From contig JAKLJX010000002.1 in the NCBI GenBank assembly GCA_023150945.1, positions 310,001 to 374,000 on the forward strand: a stretch of DNA of 64,000 nt, read 5' to 3'. This DNA comes from a bacterium. GTDB taxonomy: Bacteria > Zhuqueibacterota > Zhuqueibacteria > Zhuqueibacterales > Zhuqueibacteraceae. Within the stretch, counting starts at the first letter, position 1. Each line of letters starts with the position of its first letter. This document shows positions 1-8,935 of this stretch, piece after piece. The translations under genes and the position numbers were made by a program. The notes beneath the pieces were generated by a model, which saw nothing but the letters and a program-made list of their open reading frames with translations, ran no database searches and was not told where the DNA came from.

Positions 1-1924
1 TCACTTCCTCGGTCAGCATGGCGAGGAAGCGTTCGGGATACGGCGCGCGCACGGTGATGTGGATGTCGTTGCTTTTGTGCTCAAGAAAGGCGCGTCCGTT
101 ATAGGCATTGTCCAAAACCAGCCCGCGCTGCCAGTGGACGCTGTCATTGTAGTTGGCGCGTCCGAGCGAGTATTTGTGCAGACGCACGATCAATTGATAA
201 AACAAACCCTCGGCCGTGGCAGATTGGCCTTTCTCGTCCACAATGCGGCAAATTTGCACTTGCTGTATATCGCCAGAAGCAACGCTCGGCGGCCATGTTT
301 TTGCCAAATCTTTTTCAGGTCGGGTATCGGGCACGAGCTGCGCAATGAGACTCTGCGGATCAGCAGCGTTTTGGGGAGAAGGATCGGCCACACGATAAGA
401 AAGATCGAAGCGCTCCATCAACCGCAAAAAGATCTTGTGGAGATTCGCCGGATAACGCAATGCTTCCACACGCGAAGTATCATTCCACAATTGCCCGAGG
501 CGAGTGAAACGCACCAAGCCATGAGCATTGCGTGTGACTTCGTCATCCAACACAAAACTGATGGCGGTCGCCAGCCAATCGGGTTTGAGTACCACAATGT
601 CGCGCAGAGTCGAGTCGTGTTCGTAATGAATGAGATGTCCGAGGCGATGCGAAATGGTTACGAACAATTGGGCTACTTCATCATCCATTTTGTGCTCACG
701 GCATATCGCAAGCACATGCTCAAAGGGCAGATAAGCCTCACCGGTTTTTTGCAAAGCCTCGCGCACGTCTTGAAAACTTTTGGGTACGCTGTGCCCCACT
801 TCAGGCAGAGATGAAGCAACGCGAGCGATGGCGCGTTTGAGTTCTTCGATACCGCGTCGTTTGCCCTTCTTATCGGGCTTGCTCTCGATGTGGAGGAAAT
901 CTATGACTGTGTCTTTGCCAAAGAGATCCCAAAATTCTTGACGATCAATATCAGGCTGACGCTGCTGTGGACCGCCGTGCGTGGCGACAACAAAAATTTT
1001 TGCCTCCGGCTCACGATGCTTGATTAGCTTGATCCATTCTTTCACGAAACCCTGCTGCGGCCCTTCGCGCGGTTTCCAGACCACGAGATTGACCGCAGGC
1101 GCGCTGAAGAACAACTGATGCGTGGGACGATAAACTCGCTGCCCGCCGAAATCCCAACCGTTGAGAGTGATTTCTTCTCTATTATTTGAATCGGTGACTT
1201 TGACCGGCTTGATCTCAATGCCGTGCGTGGTGGGGCGATCTTCTTCCCACGGGTCACCACGTAGCGCGCCGAGCAGGCAGCTCTTGCCCACTTCGCCTTC
1301 GCCAACAAGAATGAGTTTGGCTTCGTTGAGGATAATTTGCGCTGCAGCTTTGGCGCGCAGGTAGGCTTTGACGGCGTCGAGACCTTGTTTGTATGCTGCA
1401 GCGAGCTCGGGGATAAGAGGGTTACCTCGAAGATCCAGCCAGTACAATTTTGTAAGTCCTACTAGCGACTCAGGGAGTGTCTTCAGTTGGTTTCTATAGA
1501 TATTCAGCGACTGCAATTTTTTAAGTTCCCCTAGCGACTCAGGGAGCGCCGTTATTTGGTTGTTAGAGATATCCAGCGACTGTAACTGCGATAGGTTACC
1601 TAGCTTTTCTGGTAGTACCATCAGCTTGTTGTAGGAAAGACTCAGTGACTCTAACTGTGTGAGTTGCAATAGTAGTTTGGGCAGCACAGTCAGGTAATTG
1701 TCCGAAAGGTTCAAATCTTGTAACTGCATCAAATGTTCCAGCGACTCTGGAAGTGCAGCCAATTGGTTATGGGAAAGATATAGAAATTTCAACTGTCTGA
1801 GTTGCCCAATCGATTCTGGCAACTCTGTAAGTCCCATATACCAAAGAGTGAGTTCAGTTATCTTTGAACGTTGCGCAGTTTTGATTATGTTTTCTGCTTT
1901 GTGATAGGCCTGGTCACGTGCCAT
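1..1924 (-). CDS. LRR-Roc-COR GTPase, C-terminus beyond window
   Basis: The reading frame is open from the ATG at 1924 to the window edge (641 codons), so the C-terminus is missing. An AAGAAGG ribosome site lies about 8 nt upstream of the ATG. Residues about 20-170 are six or so leucine-rich repeats of the LxxLxLxxNxLxxLPxxL type. A Roc GTPase follows: P-loop GEGEVGKS near residues 208-215 and switch motif DFGGQ near 258. The usual NKxD motif is not obvious; ATHGG stands at that place. From about 380 to 600 is a COR-like region with VVLKPDWLATAI. Proteins of this ROCO family are large regulated GTPases with unknown partners in bacteria. No membrane segment is seen. The LRR part is more AT-rich than its neighbours. 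Family assignment is firm; cellular role is unknown. Confidence 0.9.
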   Translation of the reverse strand, partial: MARDQAYHKAENIIKTAQRSKITELTLWYMGLTELPESIGQLRQLKFLYLSHNQLAALPESLEHLMQLQDLNLSDNYLTVLPKLLLQLTQLESLSLSYNKLMVLPEKLGNLSQLQSLDISNNQITALPESLGELKKLQSLNIYRNQLKTLPESLVGLTKLYWLDLRGNPLIPELAAAYKQGLDAVKAYLRAKAAAQIILNEAKLILVGEGEVGKSCLLGALRGDPWEEDRPTTHGIEIKPVKVTDSNNREEITLNGWDFGGQRVYRPTHQLFFSAPAVNLVVWKPREGPQQGFVKEWIKLIKHREPEAKIFVVATHGGPQQRQPDIDRQEFWDLFGKDTVIDFLHIESKPDKKGKRRGIEELKRAIARVASSLPEVGHSVPKSFQDVREALQKTGEAYLPFEHVLAICREHKMDDEVAQLFVTISHRLGHLIHYEHDSTLRDIVVLKPDWLATAISFVLDDEVTRNAHGLVRFTRLGQLWNDTSRVEALRYPANLHKIFLRLMERFDLSYRVADPSPQNAADPQSLIAQLVPDTRPEKDLAKTWPPSVASGDIQQVQICRIVDEKGQSATAEGLFYQLIVRLHKYSLGRANYNDSVHWQRGLVLDNAYNGRAFLEHKSNDIHITVRAPYPERFLAMLTEEV

Positions 1925-1974
1925 AGCCGCCTTCTTTCTGGTTTATATGAAATTGCCTGGGAATAAATTCTCAG

Positions 1975-2080
1975 GCTCAGAGCCGATGCCGCCTGAAGGC
2001 GGCTGGCCACACACTGGGTGATGAATCGGCTTCAGCCGACTTGGGTTTTGAGCCTGCGCTTTTAATCGCAGGCGGTGGTG
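1975..2080. repeat. Cluster of three short palindromes upstream of the Roc gene
   Basis: Three small perfect or near-perfect hairpins follow one another. GCCGCC/GGCGGC with loop TGAA lies at 1988-2003. TCGGC/GCCGA with loop TTCA lies at 2026-2039. GCCTGCG/CGCAGGC with an 8-nt AT-rich loop lies around 2052-2073. Such stem sets resemble dispersed REP-type palindromes. None is followed by a T-run, so a terminator role is not supported. They sit between two divergent genes. Confidence 0.5.
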
Positions 2081-2122
2081 GCAGCAATAGCCATCAAGAA
2101 TGAATTACTAACAATTTTACTG

Positions 2123-2151
2123 TTGTGCGTCTAAACTCTCTTTTGTATCTT
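2123..2151 (+). promoter_or_regulatory. Predicted promoter of the toxin-antitoxin pair
   Basis: TTGTGC at 2123-2128 and TATCTT at 2146-2151 are separated by 17 nt. The same architecture appears before the Pro tRNA and before the ABC transporter leader. The first gene starts 34 nt further down. This is a pattern match only. Confidence 0.45.
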
Positions 2152-2184
2152 CAACCATTGATCAAACAAACACCAAGAGGGATC

Positions 2185-2475
2185 ATGTCCAATCATACTA
2201 CCGTGAAACGACAAGTTACTTCGCTTACCGTCGGCGAGCTGGTTGAGCTTATTCGCCAGGCCATTCGAGCGGAGTTGTCCGAATTGTTGCGAGCAGCCGA
2301 ACAAGATGGCGATGAGGCGCAAACCCCTGCTCCGCCACCGGTGCGAGACATTGACGCCGTCATTGCACGCATGCAGGCAACGGGAAAATACAACAAAAGG
2401 TTTTTGGCGTCTTTGCGCAAGGGCATGCAGCGCTCGCAAACTTTTCAGCAATCTTCGGCAAAGGCGAAGGCATGA
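2185..2475 (+). CDS. Putative antitoxin of a ParE/RelE-type module
   Basis: A 96-residue acidic-to-neutral protein with an N-terminal helix rich in Leu and Glu (about residues 12-40), a Pro/Gln linker and a basic C-terminal tail. The ATG at 2185 was preferred over an upstream GTG because AAGAGGG stands 5-10 nt before it. Its stop overlaps the start of the next gene by four bases (ATGA), the usual arrangement of an antitoxin followed by its toxin. I do not recognise the DNA-binding family. The antitoxin call rests mainly on position, size and coupling to the toxin-like gene. Confidence 0.6.
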   Translation: MSNHTTVKRQVTSLTVGELVELIRQAIRAELSELLRAAEQDGDEAQTPAPPPVRDIDAVIARMQATGKYNKRFLASLRKGMQRSQTFQQSSAKAKA

Positions 2476-2720
2476 AAATTCTGCCTCTGCGTGCGGACTT
2501 GGAGCGCTATTTGGATCGCCATCAATTGCGGAAGAAATGGAACAAGCAGTTACGCTTATTCGAACAAAACTGGCGCCACCCGAGCTTGCACACCGAGCTG
2601 CTCGAACCGAGAGATTTACAAATCTATTCCTTCCGGCTCGATAGAAAATATCGCGCGATCTTCGTTCTCGTCGATGATGGCACAGTCGAAATCATCGATC
2701 TTACCAGCCATTATCAATAG
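2472..2720 (+). CDS. ParE/RelE-superfamily toxin-like protein
   Basis: 82 residues. The C-terminal pattern, FRLDRKYRAIFVLVDDGTVE followed by IIDLTSHY, is the typical beta-strand core of RelE/ParE/YoeB-like toxins, in which a strongly basic strand contacts RNA or gyrase. The N-terminus is two basic helices (KKWNKQLRLFEQNW). It overlaps the preceding small gene by ATGA and is probably translated with it. Members either cleave ribosome-bound mRNA or poison DNA gyrase; sequence alone does not decide which. Full length for the family, no disruption seen. Convergent with the molybdoenzyme gene whose stop lies 17 nt away. Confidence 0.7.
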   Translation: MKILPLRADLERYLDRHQLRKKWNKQLRLFEQNWRHPSLHTELLEPRDLQIYSFRLDRKYRAIFVLVDDGTVEIIDLTSHYQ

Positions 2721-2737
2721 TCAATCTCATCACATTT

Positions 2738-5707
2738 TCACAAATAAAACACCTCCTCCACCGGCCGCAGCGGACGATTCATCCACAATGGCCGGCGCAA
2801 GCCACTCGGCCCGGGTGCGGGACGCGCTAGCTTGAGCCATTCGCGATAGATCTCGAACGACTTCCCGGTATCGACCATCACGTCGCCGTAACGATCCTCC
2901 GCATGCGCTTTTTCGATGCGCACTTTTTGATGCCAGCAGTGCATGCCGCTGATGGGATCAGGGTGCACCGGAAACGTGATGTTCTGATGCACGCCGCCGT
3001 CGCTCCAAAAGATGCGCGAAGTGTCGGGATCACTGCTTTTGTAGGGACGAATATTGTCGAGCAAGCGGATGCGCCATTGGCTCGTCGTTGGTCGTTGGTC
3101 GTTGGTTGCTGGCTGTTGCTTGCCCCTTGCCCCTTGCCCCTTGCCCTCTGCCCCTTGCCCCCTGCCTTCTGCCCCTTGCCCCTTGACCTCTGCCCCTTGC
3201 TCCACCTGCTCGATCTTCACGAGACTCGTTGCCCAGCGATTCCCGGGCGCGTCTTGCACCCGCCGCCAGCGGCCGAGATGATGCGAGCACGCCACCACGC
3301 CGGGCTTCATGCCTTCGGTCACCCACACGCGATCGACAAAATAACCAATTTCCGTACTCACGCGAATCAAATCGCCGGTGCGAATGCCGAGGCGGGCAGC
3401 GTCGGAAGTGTGCAACCACACCGGATTGCGATTGGAAATCTCATACAACCACTTGGCATTGCCCGAGCGCGAGTGAATCAGCGTCGGCAAGCGGAACGTG
3501 GGCACCAGCGGAAACTCGCCCTTGTCGAAATCTATCTCCTTTTGATGAATATGGCTTTTGATGTACGTGGGAATCTTGAATTCCGGCCAGCGCCAATCAA
3601 TCATCGTTTGCGAATAAAACTCCTGCTTGCGCGAAGGCGTGTTGAAACCGGTTTGCGCGACGCCGTCGATCATCACGCCAATTGCTTTCCCGTTTTTGGT
3701 GATGATGTTCGTGGTCGCATCGACACTCGCGCCTTCCAGATCCGCTTGCGCAACAGGATGGTGATGTTTGTTGTATGACGTTCGTTCGACTTCGAATGCG
3801 CCGAACTTGCGCATGAAATCGAGCGGCGCGAGGCCATGCTCTGCAGCCTTTTCCGGCAAGCCCGGCGTGCGCTCGAAAATGTATTGATAGTATTCGTCAA
3901 TCGTCATCTTCTCGCCGGGGCGATACGGCGAAATGAAATGCTTCTTGATGCCGAGACTGCCATCCGGATCGATGCGCCACGACAGCTCGATCCAAAACTC
4001 ATCTTCTTCCCAAACTTCGCCGGGATTGGCTTCATAGGTGAATTGCACGGGCTGCCCCATTTTTCGTTTCGCCTCGCGCAACACCGGCTGGCGAAAGCCG
4101 ATCCATAAACCGGAATGCGTTTCATAACTCACAATGTCGTGCCGCTCACCCGCGTGGCCCATGGGTAAAACGTAATCCGCGAAATACGCGGTTTCGTTCC
4201 ACGTGGGCGTGAGCGCGGCGTGCAAACCAACCTTGCTTTCATCGCTCAACGCCTCGATCCACGAGAAGCCGTCGGGATAGGTCCAAACGGGATTGAACAC
4301 GCGCGTGAAATATACGTCGAGCTTGCCGCGGCCTTCTTTTAAGAAATGCGGCAGCAGAAAACTCATTTCATAATGCGCCAGCGGATACTCATTGGGAAAG
4401 TGCAGCTCATTCCAAAACTTCTGCGCCGGCGGTTTGTTCGGCACATTTGGTTTGAACTTGTTCCACGCGCTCGGCGAAGTGCCGCCGACTGAGCCGACGC
4501 TGCCGGTGAGCACATTCAAGAAATGCAAACAGCGCGCGACCGCCCAACCGCCAAGATTGCCGCTGCCCGCGCTGCGCCAATTGTGCGTCGCGAAACGCGA
4601 GCCTGCCGCGCCGATTTGCCGCGCGACGTCGACGATGGTTTGCGCGGGCACGCCGCTTTCTTGCTCGGCGAATTGCGGCGTATACTCGTGATATTCTTTT
4701 CTGAGTGCAGCGATGAAATTCACAAACGTCACTTCCGTGCCCGCATGCTCTTTCATCAAATACTCCTGCCAATTCACCCAATCGCACAGGAATTTTTCAT
4801 TGTAGAGATTTTCATCGATGATGATTTTCGCCATCGCGAGCAAAACCGCGGCCTCGCTGCCGGGATAAGTCGGCATCCAATAATCCGCCATGCTCGCGGT
4901 GTTCGAAAGGCGCGGATCCATCACCGCGAGCTTCGCGCCGTTCATCATGCCTTCGATGATGCGCTGCGCATGTGGATTGAAATAATGCCCGGCTTCGAGA
5001 TGCGCGCTAATCAACAGAATGAAACGCGCATTCGCGTGATCGGGCGAAGGACGATCATAACCGTGCCAAATCGCATAACCAAAGCGCGCGCCTGCAGAGC
5101 AAATATTGGTGTGACTGTTGTGGCCATCGACTCCCCATGATTGCAGAATGCGATCGATATAGCCTTCGTGTCCCGGCCGGCCGACATGATACGCGACTTC
5201 ATTATTGCGCTTTTCAATCAATGCTTGTCGAATGCGTCCGGCGATGTCATCGAGCACACTCTCCCAGGATACTCGGACCCATTGCCCCTCGCCCCTCGCC
5301 CCTTGCCGCTTCATCGGATAGAGAATGCGATCGGTGTCGTTAATCTGATTGATGGTAGCCGGACCCTTCGCGCAATTTCTTCCACGACTGCCGGGGTGAT
5401 AGGGATTGCCTTCGAACTTGCGCACTTGCAGCGTTTGTTTGTCAACATAACTCAACAAGCCGCAACCGGCCTCGCAATTGAAGCAGATGGTCGGCACGAT
5501 CATGTAATGCCTGGCCTCGCGCCGCGGCCAGCGTTTGGCTTCATATTCCACCCAATCATCCCACTTCTCCGGCGGCGGATAGTTGGTGAGATCGCCGGGT
5601 TCCGTTAGACGCGGCAATTCTGCGCCAAGCTCTTCGTGCAAGTTGGGGATGAGGTGAAGCTTCTCAGCGAGGCGTTCAATGAAGTTGGGTTGGTGAGATG
5701 AGGGCAT
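2738..5707 (-). CDS. Molybdopterin oxidoreductase catalytic subunit (DMSO reductase superfamily)
   Basis: 989 residues. Cys75, Cys78, Cys82 and Cys112 (CxxCxxxC and a later CAKG) bind one 4Fe-4S cluster at the N-terminus, followed by the molybdopterin domains. A Cys in TNICSAG near residue 203 is at the place expected for the Mo ligand, as in Nap/Psr/Fdh types. The C-terminal cofactor-binding domain contains ARLGIRTGDLIRV. No twin-arginine signal is visible, so export is not supported. The natural partner is probably the iron-sulfur/NrfD protein at 12445-14145, by analogy with polysulfide, tetrathionate and related reductases; substrate cannot be told. Residues about 834-876 are a GQGARGK-type low-complexity insert from heptamer repeats, and a smaller copy lies near residues 134-142. 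Confidence 0.88.
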   Translation of the reverse strand: MPSSHQPNFIERLAEKLHLIPNLHEELGAELPRLTEPGDLTNYPPPEKWDDWVEYEAKRWPRREARHYMIVPTICFNCEAGCGLLSYVDKQTLQVRKFEGNPYHPGSRGRNCAKGPATINQINDTDRILYPMKRQGARGEGQWVRVSWESVLDDIAGRIRQALIEKRNNEVAYHVGRPGHEGYIDRILQSWGVDGHNSHTNICSAGARFGYAIWHGYDRPSPDHANARFILLISAHLEAGHYFNPHAQRIIEGMMNGAKLAVMDPRLSNTASMADYWMPTYPGSEAAVLLAMAKIIIDENLYNEKFLCDWVNWQEYLMKEHAGTEVTFVNFIAALRKEYHEYTPQFAEQESGVPAQTIVDVARQIGAAGSRFATHNWRSAGSGNLGGWAVARCLHFLNVLTGSVGSVGGTSPSAWNKFKPNVPNKPPAQKFWNELHFPNEYPLAHYEMSFLLPHFLKEGRGKLDVYFTRVFNPVWTYPDGFSWIEALSDESKVGLHAALTPTWNETAYFADYVLPMGHAGERHDIVSYETHSGLWIGFRQPVLREAKRKMGQPVQFTYEANPGEVWEEDEFWIELSWRIDPDGSLGIKKHFISPYRPGEKMTIDEYYQYIFERTPGLPEKAAEHGLAPLDFMRKFGAFEVERTSYNKHHHPVAQADLEGASVDATTNIITKNGKAIGVMIDGVAQTGFNTPSRKQEFYSQTMIDWRWPEFKIPTYIKSHIHQKEIDFDKGEFPLVPTFRLPTLIHSRSGNAKWLYEISNRNPVWLHTSDAARLGIRTGDLIRVSTEIGYFVDRVWVTEGMKPGVVACSHHLGRWRRVQDAPGNRWATSLVKIEQVEQGAEVKGQGAEGRGQGAEGKGQGARGKQQPATNDQRPTTSQWRIRLLDNIRPYKSSDPDTSRIFWSDGGVHQNITFPVHPDPISGMHCWHQKVRIEKAHAEDRYGDVMVDTGKSFEIYREWLKLARPAPGPSGLRRPLWMNRPLRPVEEVFYL
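3082..3205. repeat. Heptamer tandem repeats inside the molybdoenzyme gene
   Basis: On the plus strand a block of GTCGTTG-type units runs directly into a longer block of TGCCCCT-type units, most copies 7 bp with point variants. The array is carried in frame in the oxidoreductase gene and is translated as GQGAEGK-like residues. A shorter stretch of the same unit occurs in the same gene at about 5283-5312. It resembles the short tandemly repeated repeats of cyanobacteria, and the absence of spacers excludes CRISPR. Confidence 0.85.
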
Positions 5708-5745
5708 GGGAGTTTCCCGTTTCAGGTAGAATCCATCAAGGTGAG

Positions 5746-6348
5746 TTACGTGAGGGCTTTGACTTTGTCATTCAGACGCCTATACTCCGTCAACATTTCG
5801 GGTTTGTCGAGCGCTTCGGCGAACTGCGACAACCAGTTTTCGATATAGGCTTCGTCAAGTTTGCCGTGCTGCTCAATCAACAAGGCTTCAACATCAGGTC
5901 AATCTTTGCCGCGGCCCGCAATCACTTTTTGAATGATCAAATCTTCGGCGGAACAAACCCAAATGGAGAACCCGTTGAGATTGCGGCGAACCGCGCGGGC
6001 GATGATCTGTTCTTCATAGCCGGGAGCAGTCAGGAGAAAATCGACAATCACCGCATCAATTTCTACCGCGACGACAAAGGGATTTTGGGGGGCGTTTTGC
6101 CGTGCGGCTTGGGGAAAAGCGCGCGTCAAAAGCGTACGAACACCGGCATAATCAAGATTCGACACCAACACCTTGAGATCAATGTCCTGAGTTACTCTCA
6201 CCACCCCCCATTGTGAGAGCGCAATCCCGTCGATAACGGCATAGCGGTGGCCATTGTCCTCCAAAGTTTTGATGGCTTTACGCAGAGGTGTCGTGAGTTT
6301 TTTGGGCACGCGTGCGCCGCCACGCTTCGAATTTTTGGATCTTGGCAT
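5746..6348 (-). pseudogene. Nucleotidyltransferase (AbiEii/DUF6036-like) with in-frame TGA
   Basis: From the ATG at 6348 the product reads 149 residues to a TGA at 5899-5901, then the same frame continues without a break for 50 more codons to TAA at 5746-5748. The head holds a nucleotidyltransferase core (DGIALSQWGVVRVTQDIDLKV). The break falls at AGRGKD-stop-PDVEALL, where this family typically has a Trp (xKDWxDV), so the lesion looks like TGG to TGA. The tail (LIEQHGKLDEAYIENWLSQF) matches the expected helical end. The partner upstream (6278-6562) overlaps it by 71 bp. Either a recent nonsense mutation or a base error; the shorter product could be partly functional. Confidence 0.75.
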
Positions 6349-6562
6349 AATATTCTTCCCATTCTTGCAGACGCAGTTTCAGTCGCAAATCGCTTTGGGG
6401 CGGGGCCGAGTTCACGGCGAACTCCCACAAATCAACATACTGTTGCCATGCCTCTTCCGGTGAAAGCCTGCCGGCATTGCGCGCGCGATCAACCAGCTCA
6501 AACTCATTCCACTCGCGATACGCTTCCAGCATTTTGCGATAAAGCTCTTTGTCGATTGCCAT
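6278..6562 (-). CDS. Small helical protein paired with the nucleotidyltransferase
   Basis: 94 residues, highly charged, largely helical, with many Trp and Tyr (EAYREWNEFELVDRARNAG). No catalytic motif recognised. It is the first gene of a two-gene unit and its 3' end overlaps the nucleotidyltransferase start by 71 bp, so the two are probably translated together. Comparable small genes precede AbiEii-like nucleotidyltransferases and act as antitoxin or regulator; that role is inferred from position only. Confidence 0.6.
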   Translation of the reverse strand: MAIDKELYRKMLEAYREWNEFELVDRARNAGRLSPEEAWQQYVDLWEFAVNSAPPQSDLRLKLRLQEWEEYYAKIQKFEAWRRTRAQKTHDTSA

Positions 6563-6622
6563 GACGATTCCTTTGATTCCTGTGCAGCCTTCTTTGCACG
6601 CCGATTTTTTTCAAGCGCATTC

Positions 6623-7053
<431 letters not shown>

Positions 7054-7157
7054 CGGAAGATTCTCCCCAATGGAATTTCTGTAGAAAAAGTTTTCTCCGA
7101 AGAAAGCCGTGACCTGCCGGCCCTCATGTTTGTGCTTCACAAAACGCAAACTCAATT

Positions 7158-7523
7158 TCAAGCTTCGGCTTCAATCTCGACGACGCGGAGAAGGCGACAG
7201 GACTGGCAATGGAAACTGCCTTGAATCATATCAGCAACGATGTGCAAATAACCCAAATTATCCCAGCGCAACTCGTGGATTTCGTTGGCGCGTTGATCAT
7301 ACCCCTGCGGGTCATAAGAGCGATTTAAATCTGCCGGAAATTCAGGAGAAAATTGCAGCCGGACCTCCTTGACGCCTGAACATTCCAAGGTGTAAAGATC
7401 GCGCTGGGGAATTGGCGCATCAACCACATACGCTTCAAAAGTCAGCGTCAATGTCCCACGGGCGGCGTCACGGCTGAAGCCGACGATCACACAATCGTCG
7501 AAAGCAAGGCCTTTGAGTTTCAT
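7158..7523 (-). CDS. Unknown protein, possible immunity partner
   Basis: 121 residues, beta-rich in the first half (GFSRDAARGTLTLTFEAYVV), with a CxxC (HCQSCR) close to the C-terminus. No family recognised. Its ATG overlaps the stop of the upstream gene by ATGA, so it is translated with it. Small acidic beta-rich proteins directly after a truncated effector-like gene are often immunity proteins; that idea is inference from arrangement. The sequence looks intact. Confidence 0.5.
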   Translation of the reverse strand: MKLKGLAFDDCVIVGFSRDAARGTLTLTFEAYVVDAPIPQRDLYTLECSGVKEVRLQFSPEFPADLNRSYDPQGYDQRANEIHELRWDNLGYLHIVADMIQGSFHCQSCRLLRVVEIEAEA

Positions 7524-7780
7524 GGTTGAGTTCCTTGAGAAAAAGGAGTGGGCTGGTTAATCGTCAAATCCAAGTGTCCATGAGTTTGGCGTGTTCCAAA
7601 CGTGCCTGATACTGGATCGTAATACTCGAGATCACCGGTATCAGGGTTGAATTGCCGGCAGCTAAAACGTTCCTGATATGAGCCGGCGTGCAAACCCGCA
7701 CGAATAGCCGGCCGCTTGATCTTCAATCGCCACTGACCAGTCGAATCCACCCCGGGTTTCCGGGGCGGTAAAACCATCAC
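7520..7780 (-). CDS. Fragment resembling the end of a polymorphic effector
   Basis: 86 residues beginning MMVLPPRKPG. The C-terminal half, RQFNPDTGDLEYYDPVSGTF followed by THGHLDL, has the NP-x-TG-x-YYDP style seen at the ends of RHS-like and other polymorphic toxins. A second frame on the same strand (7662-7862, starting MNFSIPPK) is also open and overlaps it, so the 5' part may have been joined by a frameshift near 7750. No catalytic residues assigned. Coupled by ATGA to the unknown gene at 7158-7523. Function and completeness uncertain. Confidence 0.4.
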   Translation of the reverse strand: MMVLPPRKPGVDSTGQWRLKIKRPAIRAGLHAGSYQERFSCRQFNPDTGDLEYYDPVSGTFGTRQTHGHLDLTINQPTPFSQGTQP

Positions 7781-7879
7781 CCGTGTTGGGCAACAAAGAG
7801 CAGCCCTGTAATGTGGCCCAAGCTCGTGACTCAGAAGCTTTGGGTGGAATACTAAAGTTCATTGAATGCCTACCCCGTT

Positions 7880-8035
7880 TTACTTTGACAAATAGATCAG
7901 AGATTTCTTCTCACTCACGCCGGCGGCGAGATTGTCCAAAATAACCGAGGCCATGATGCGCGTGCCGCGCCTGCACGCTTTGCCGTGGCACACGTTGGAG
8001 TTGATGCGGATGCGGTTTTGTCAGTTGTTTGTCAT
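7880..8035 (-). pseudogene. Second DUF433 copy, decayed
   Basis: The DNA from about 7893 to 8035 closely matches the start of the intact DUF433 gene (6680-6826). Translated in the same frame it reads MTNN[20 protein letters not shown] and so on. The fifth codon, TGG (Trp) in the intact copy, is TGA here, an Ile in CIRGTR is changed to Arg, and after AAGVSE the homology is lost and the frame ends 9 codons later. It is a partial tandem duplicate that cannot give a normal protein. Confidence 0.85.
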
Positions 8036-8195
8036 GGTTTTGCCTGTGACTTTTTGTGAAGGACCAAATCAAAATCTTCTGAAGGAAGTGTTTTCAACAA
8101 AAAGTCGCGAACCGCTGACCATCTTGTTTGTGCCCACAATATAACAAAAGTATTGAGGAATACAACACGAGCTGCATACGCAGCAACGGGCGAGA

Positions 8196-8530
8196 TCAAA
8201 GAACGGGCCCACCGGCGATGACGAAACTCGATGGGGCGCTTTGACCTTTCCTTTGCCTTTCATTCAAACTCACGAGAAGCGCTTCTGCTTTTTTGAACAC
8301 AGCCAGCAGGCCGCCGTCGCACAGAGAAAACTCCGGTTCGGGCAAACCGTGCGCGAGCGTTTCTTTGACGATGCGCTCTGTGCCCGTGCCCCAGCGTTCG
8401 ATGTATTTGATAAAGAAAGCGCGCTCGCGATGAGCGGATTGCGCGGAATGGAATTGTGCGGATGCTTGAGCGCTGCGATCGTCAGTTCGGGCGGCGACGC
8501 GCCGGGATTCCAAATTTCGAGGTGATCATG
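8196..8530 (-). pseudogene. Remnant of an AlbA_2/RecG-like ATP-binding regulator
   Basis: Two frames together recall the C-terminal ATPase-like part of AlbA_2-domain regulators (annotated as RecG-like or Schlafen-related). One frame gives LEIWNPGASPPELTI then HNSIPRNPLIA; a shift of frame near 8430 is needed to continue with FFIKYIERWGTGTERIVKE and LPEPEFSLCDGGLLAVF. The AlbA_2 N-terminal half is not present. A frameshifted, truncated fragment, probably left from recombination in this toxin-antitoxin zone. Confidence 0.6.
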
Positions 8531-8539
8531 TAATTGATC

Positions 8540-8935
8540 TTATTGGGCCGGGTGTTTTGCACGGATGAGTTGCGCCAGTTGCAGCAAAGCGGGATAACAA
8601 TTTTTGATGTTATTATAGATCGCGAAGGCAATTGGCTCGTCATAGGTGTGGGAGGTCGCGTTCCGATCATCCAGCATCTGCACCCACAAGTCCTCCTCGT
8701 TGATCCAGCCGATTTGGTATGCGGTTTTCAGCGTTTCGCGCGGCGTTGTGCAAATCAAGCCTTCCATCACCAAAGCGCGTTTGAGCGTTTTCCAGGTCAG
8801 CTCAAAAACGAATTCGAAGCGTTGGACAGTGCCATCGACAAAAAACGAATTCGAGCTGTCCTCGGCAAGCGCCTCTCCCAAGCGCTCCAAAGCCGTTTCG
8901 AGCTAGTTCAACGAATCTCCAACCTTATTACTCAT
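8540..8935 (-). pseudogene. HEPN toxin-like protein (HI0074 type) with in-frame TAG
   Basis: The ATG at 8935 overlaps the stop of the MNT gene by 8 bp, the standard MNT-HEPN layout. Codon 11 is TAG (8903-8905) where the family normally has a polar residue in its first helix (GDSLN-stop-LETALERLGEAL), consistent with CAG to TAG. After it the frame is open for 121 codons and contains the HEPN RNase motif R-x4-H-x-Y as RNATSHTY. A TTG at 8890 could allow a shortened restart. Loss of the toxin while the antitoxin remains intact is a common outcome of decay, but a base error is not excluded. Confidence 0.8.

Noticed and set aside
3082-3205. CRISPR array
   Set aside because: The units are contiguous heptamers without spacers and lie within a coding frame.
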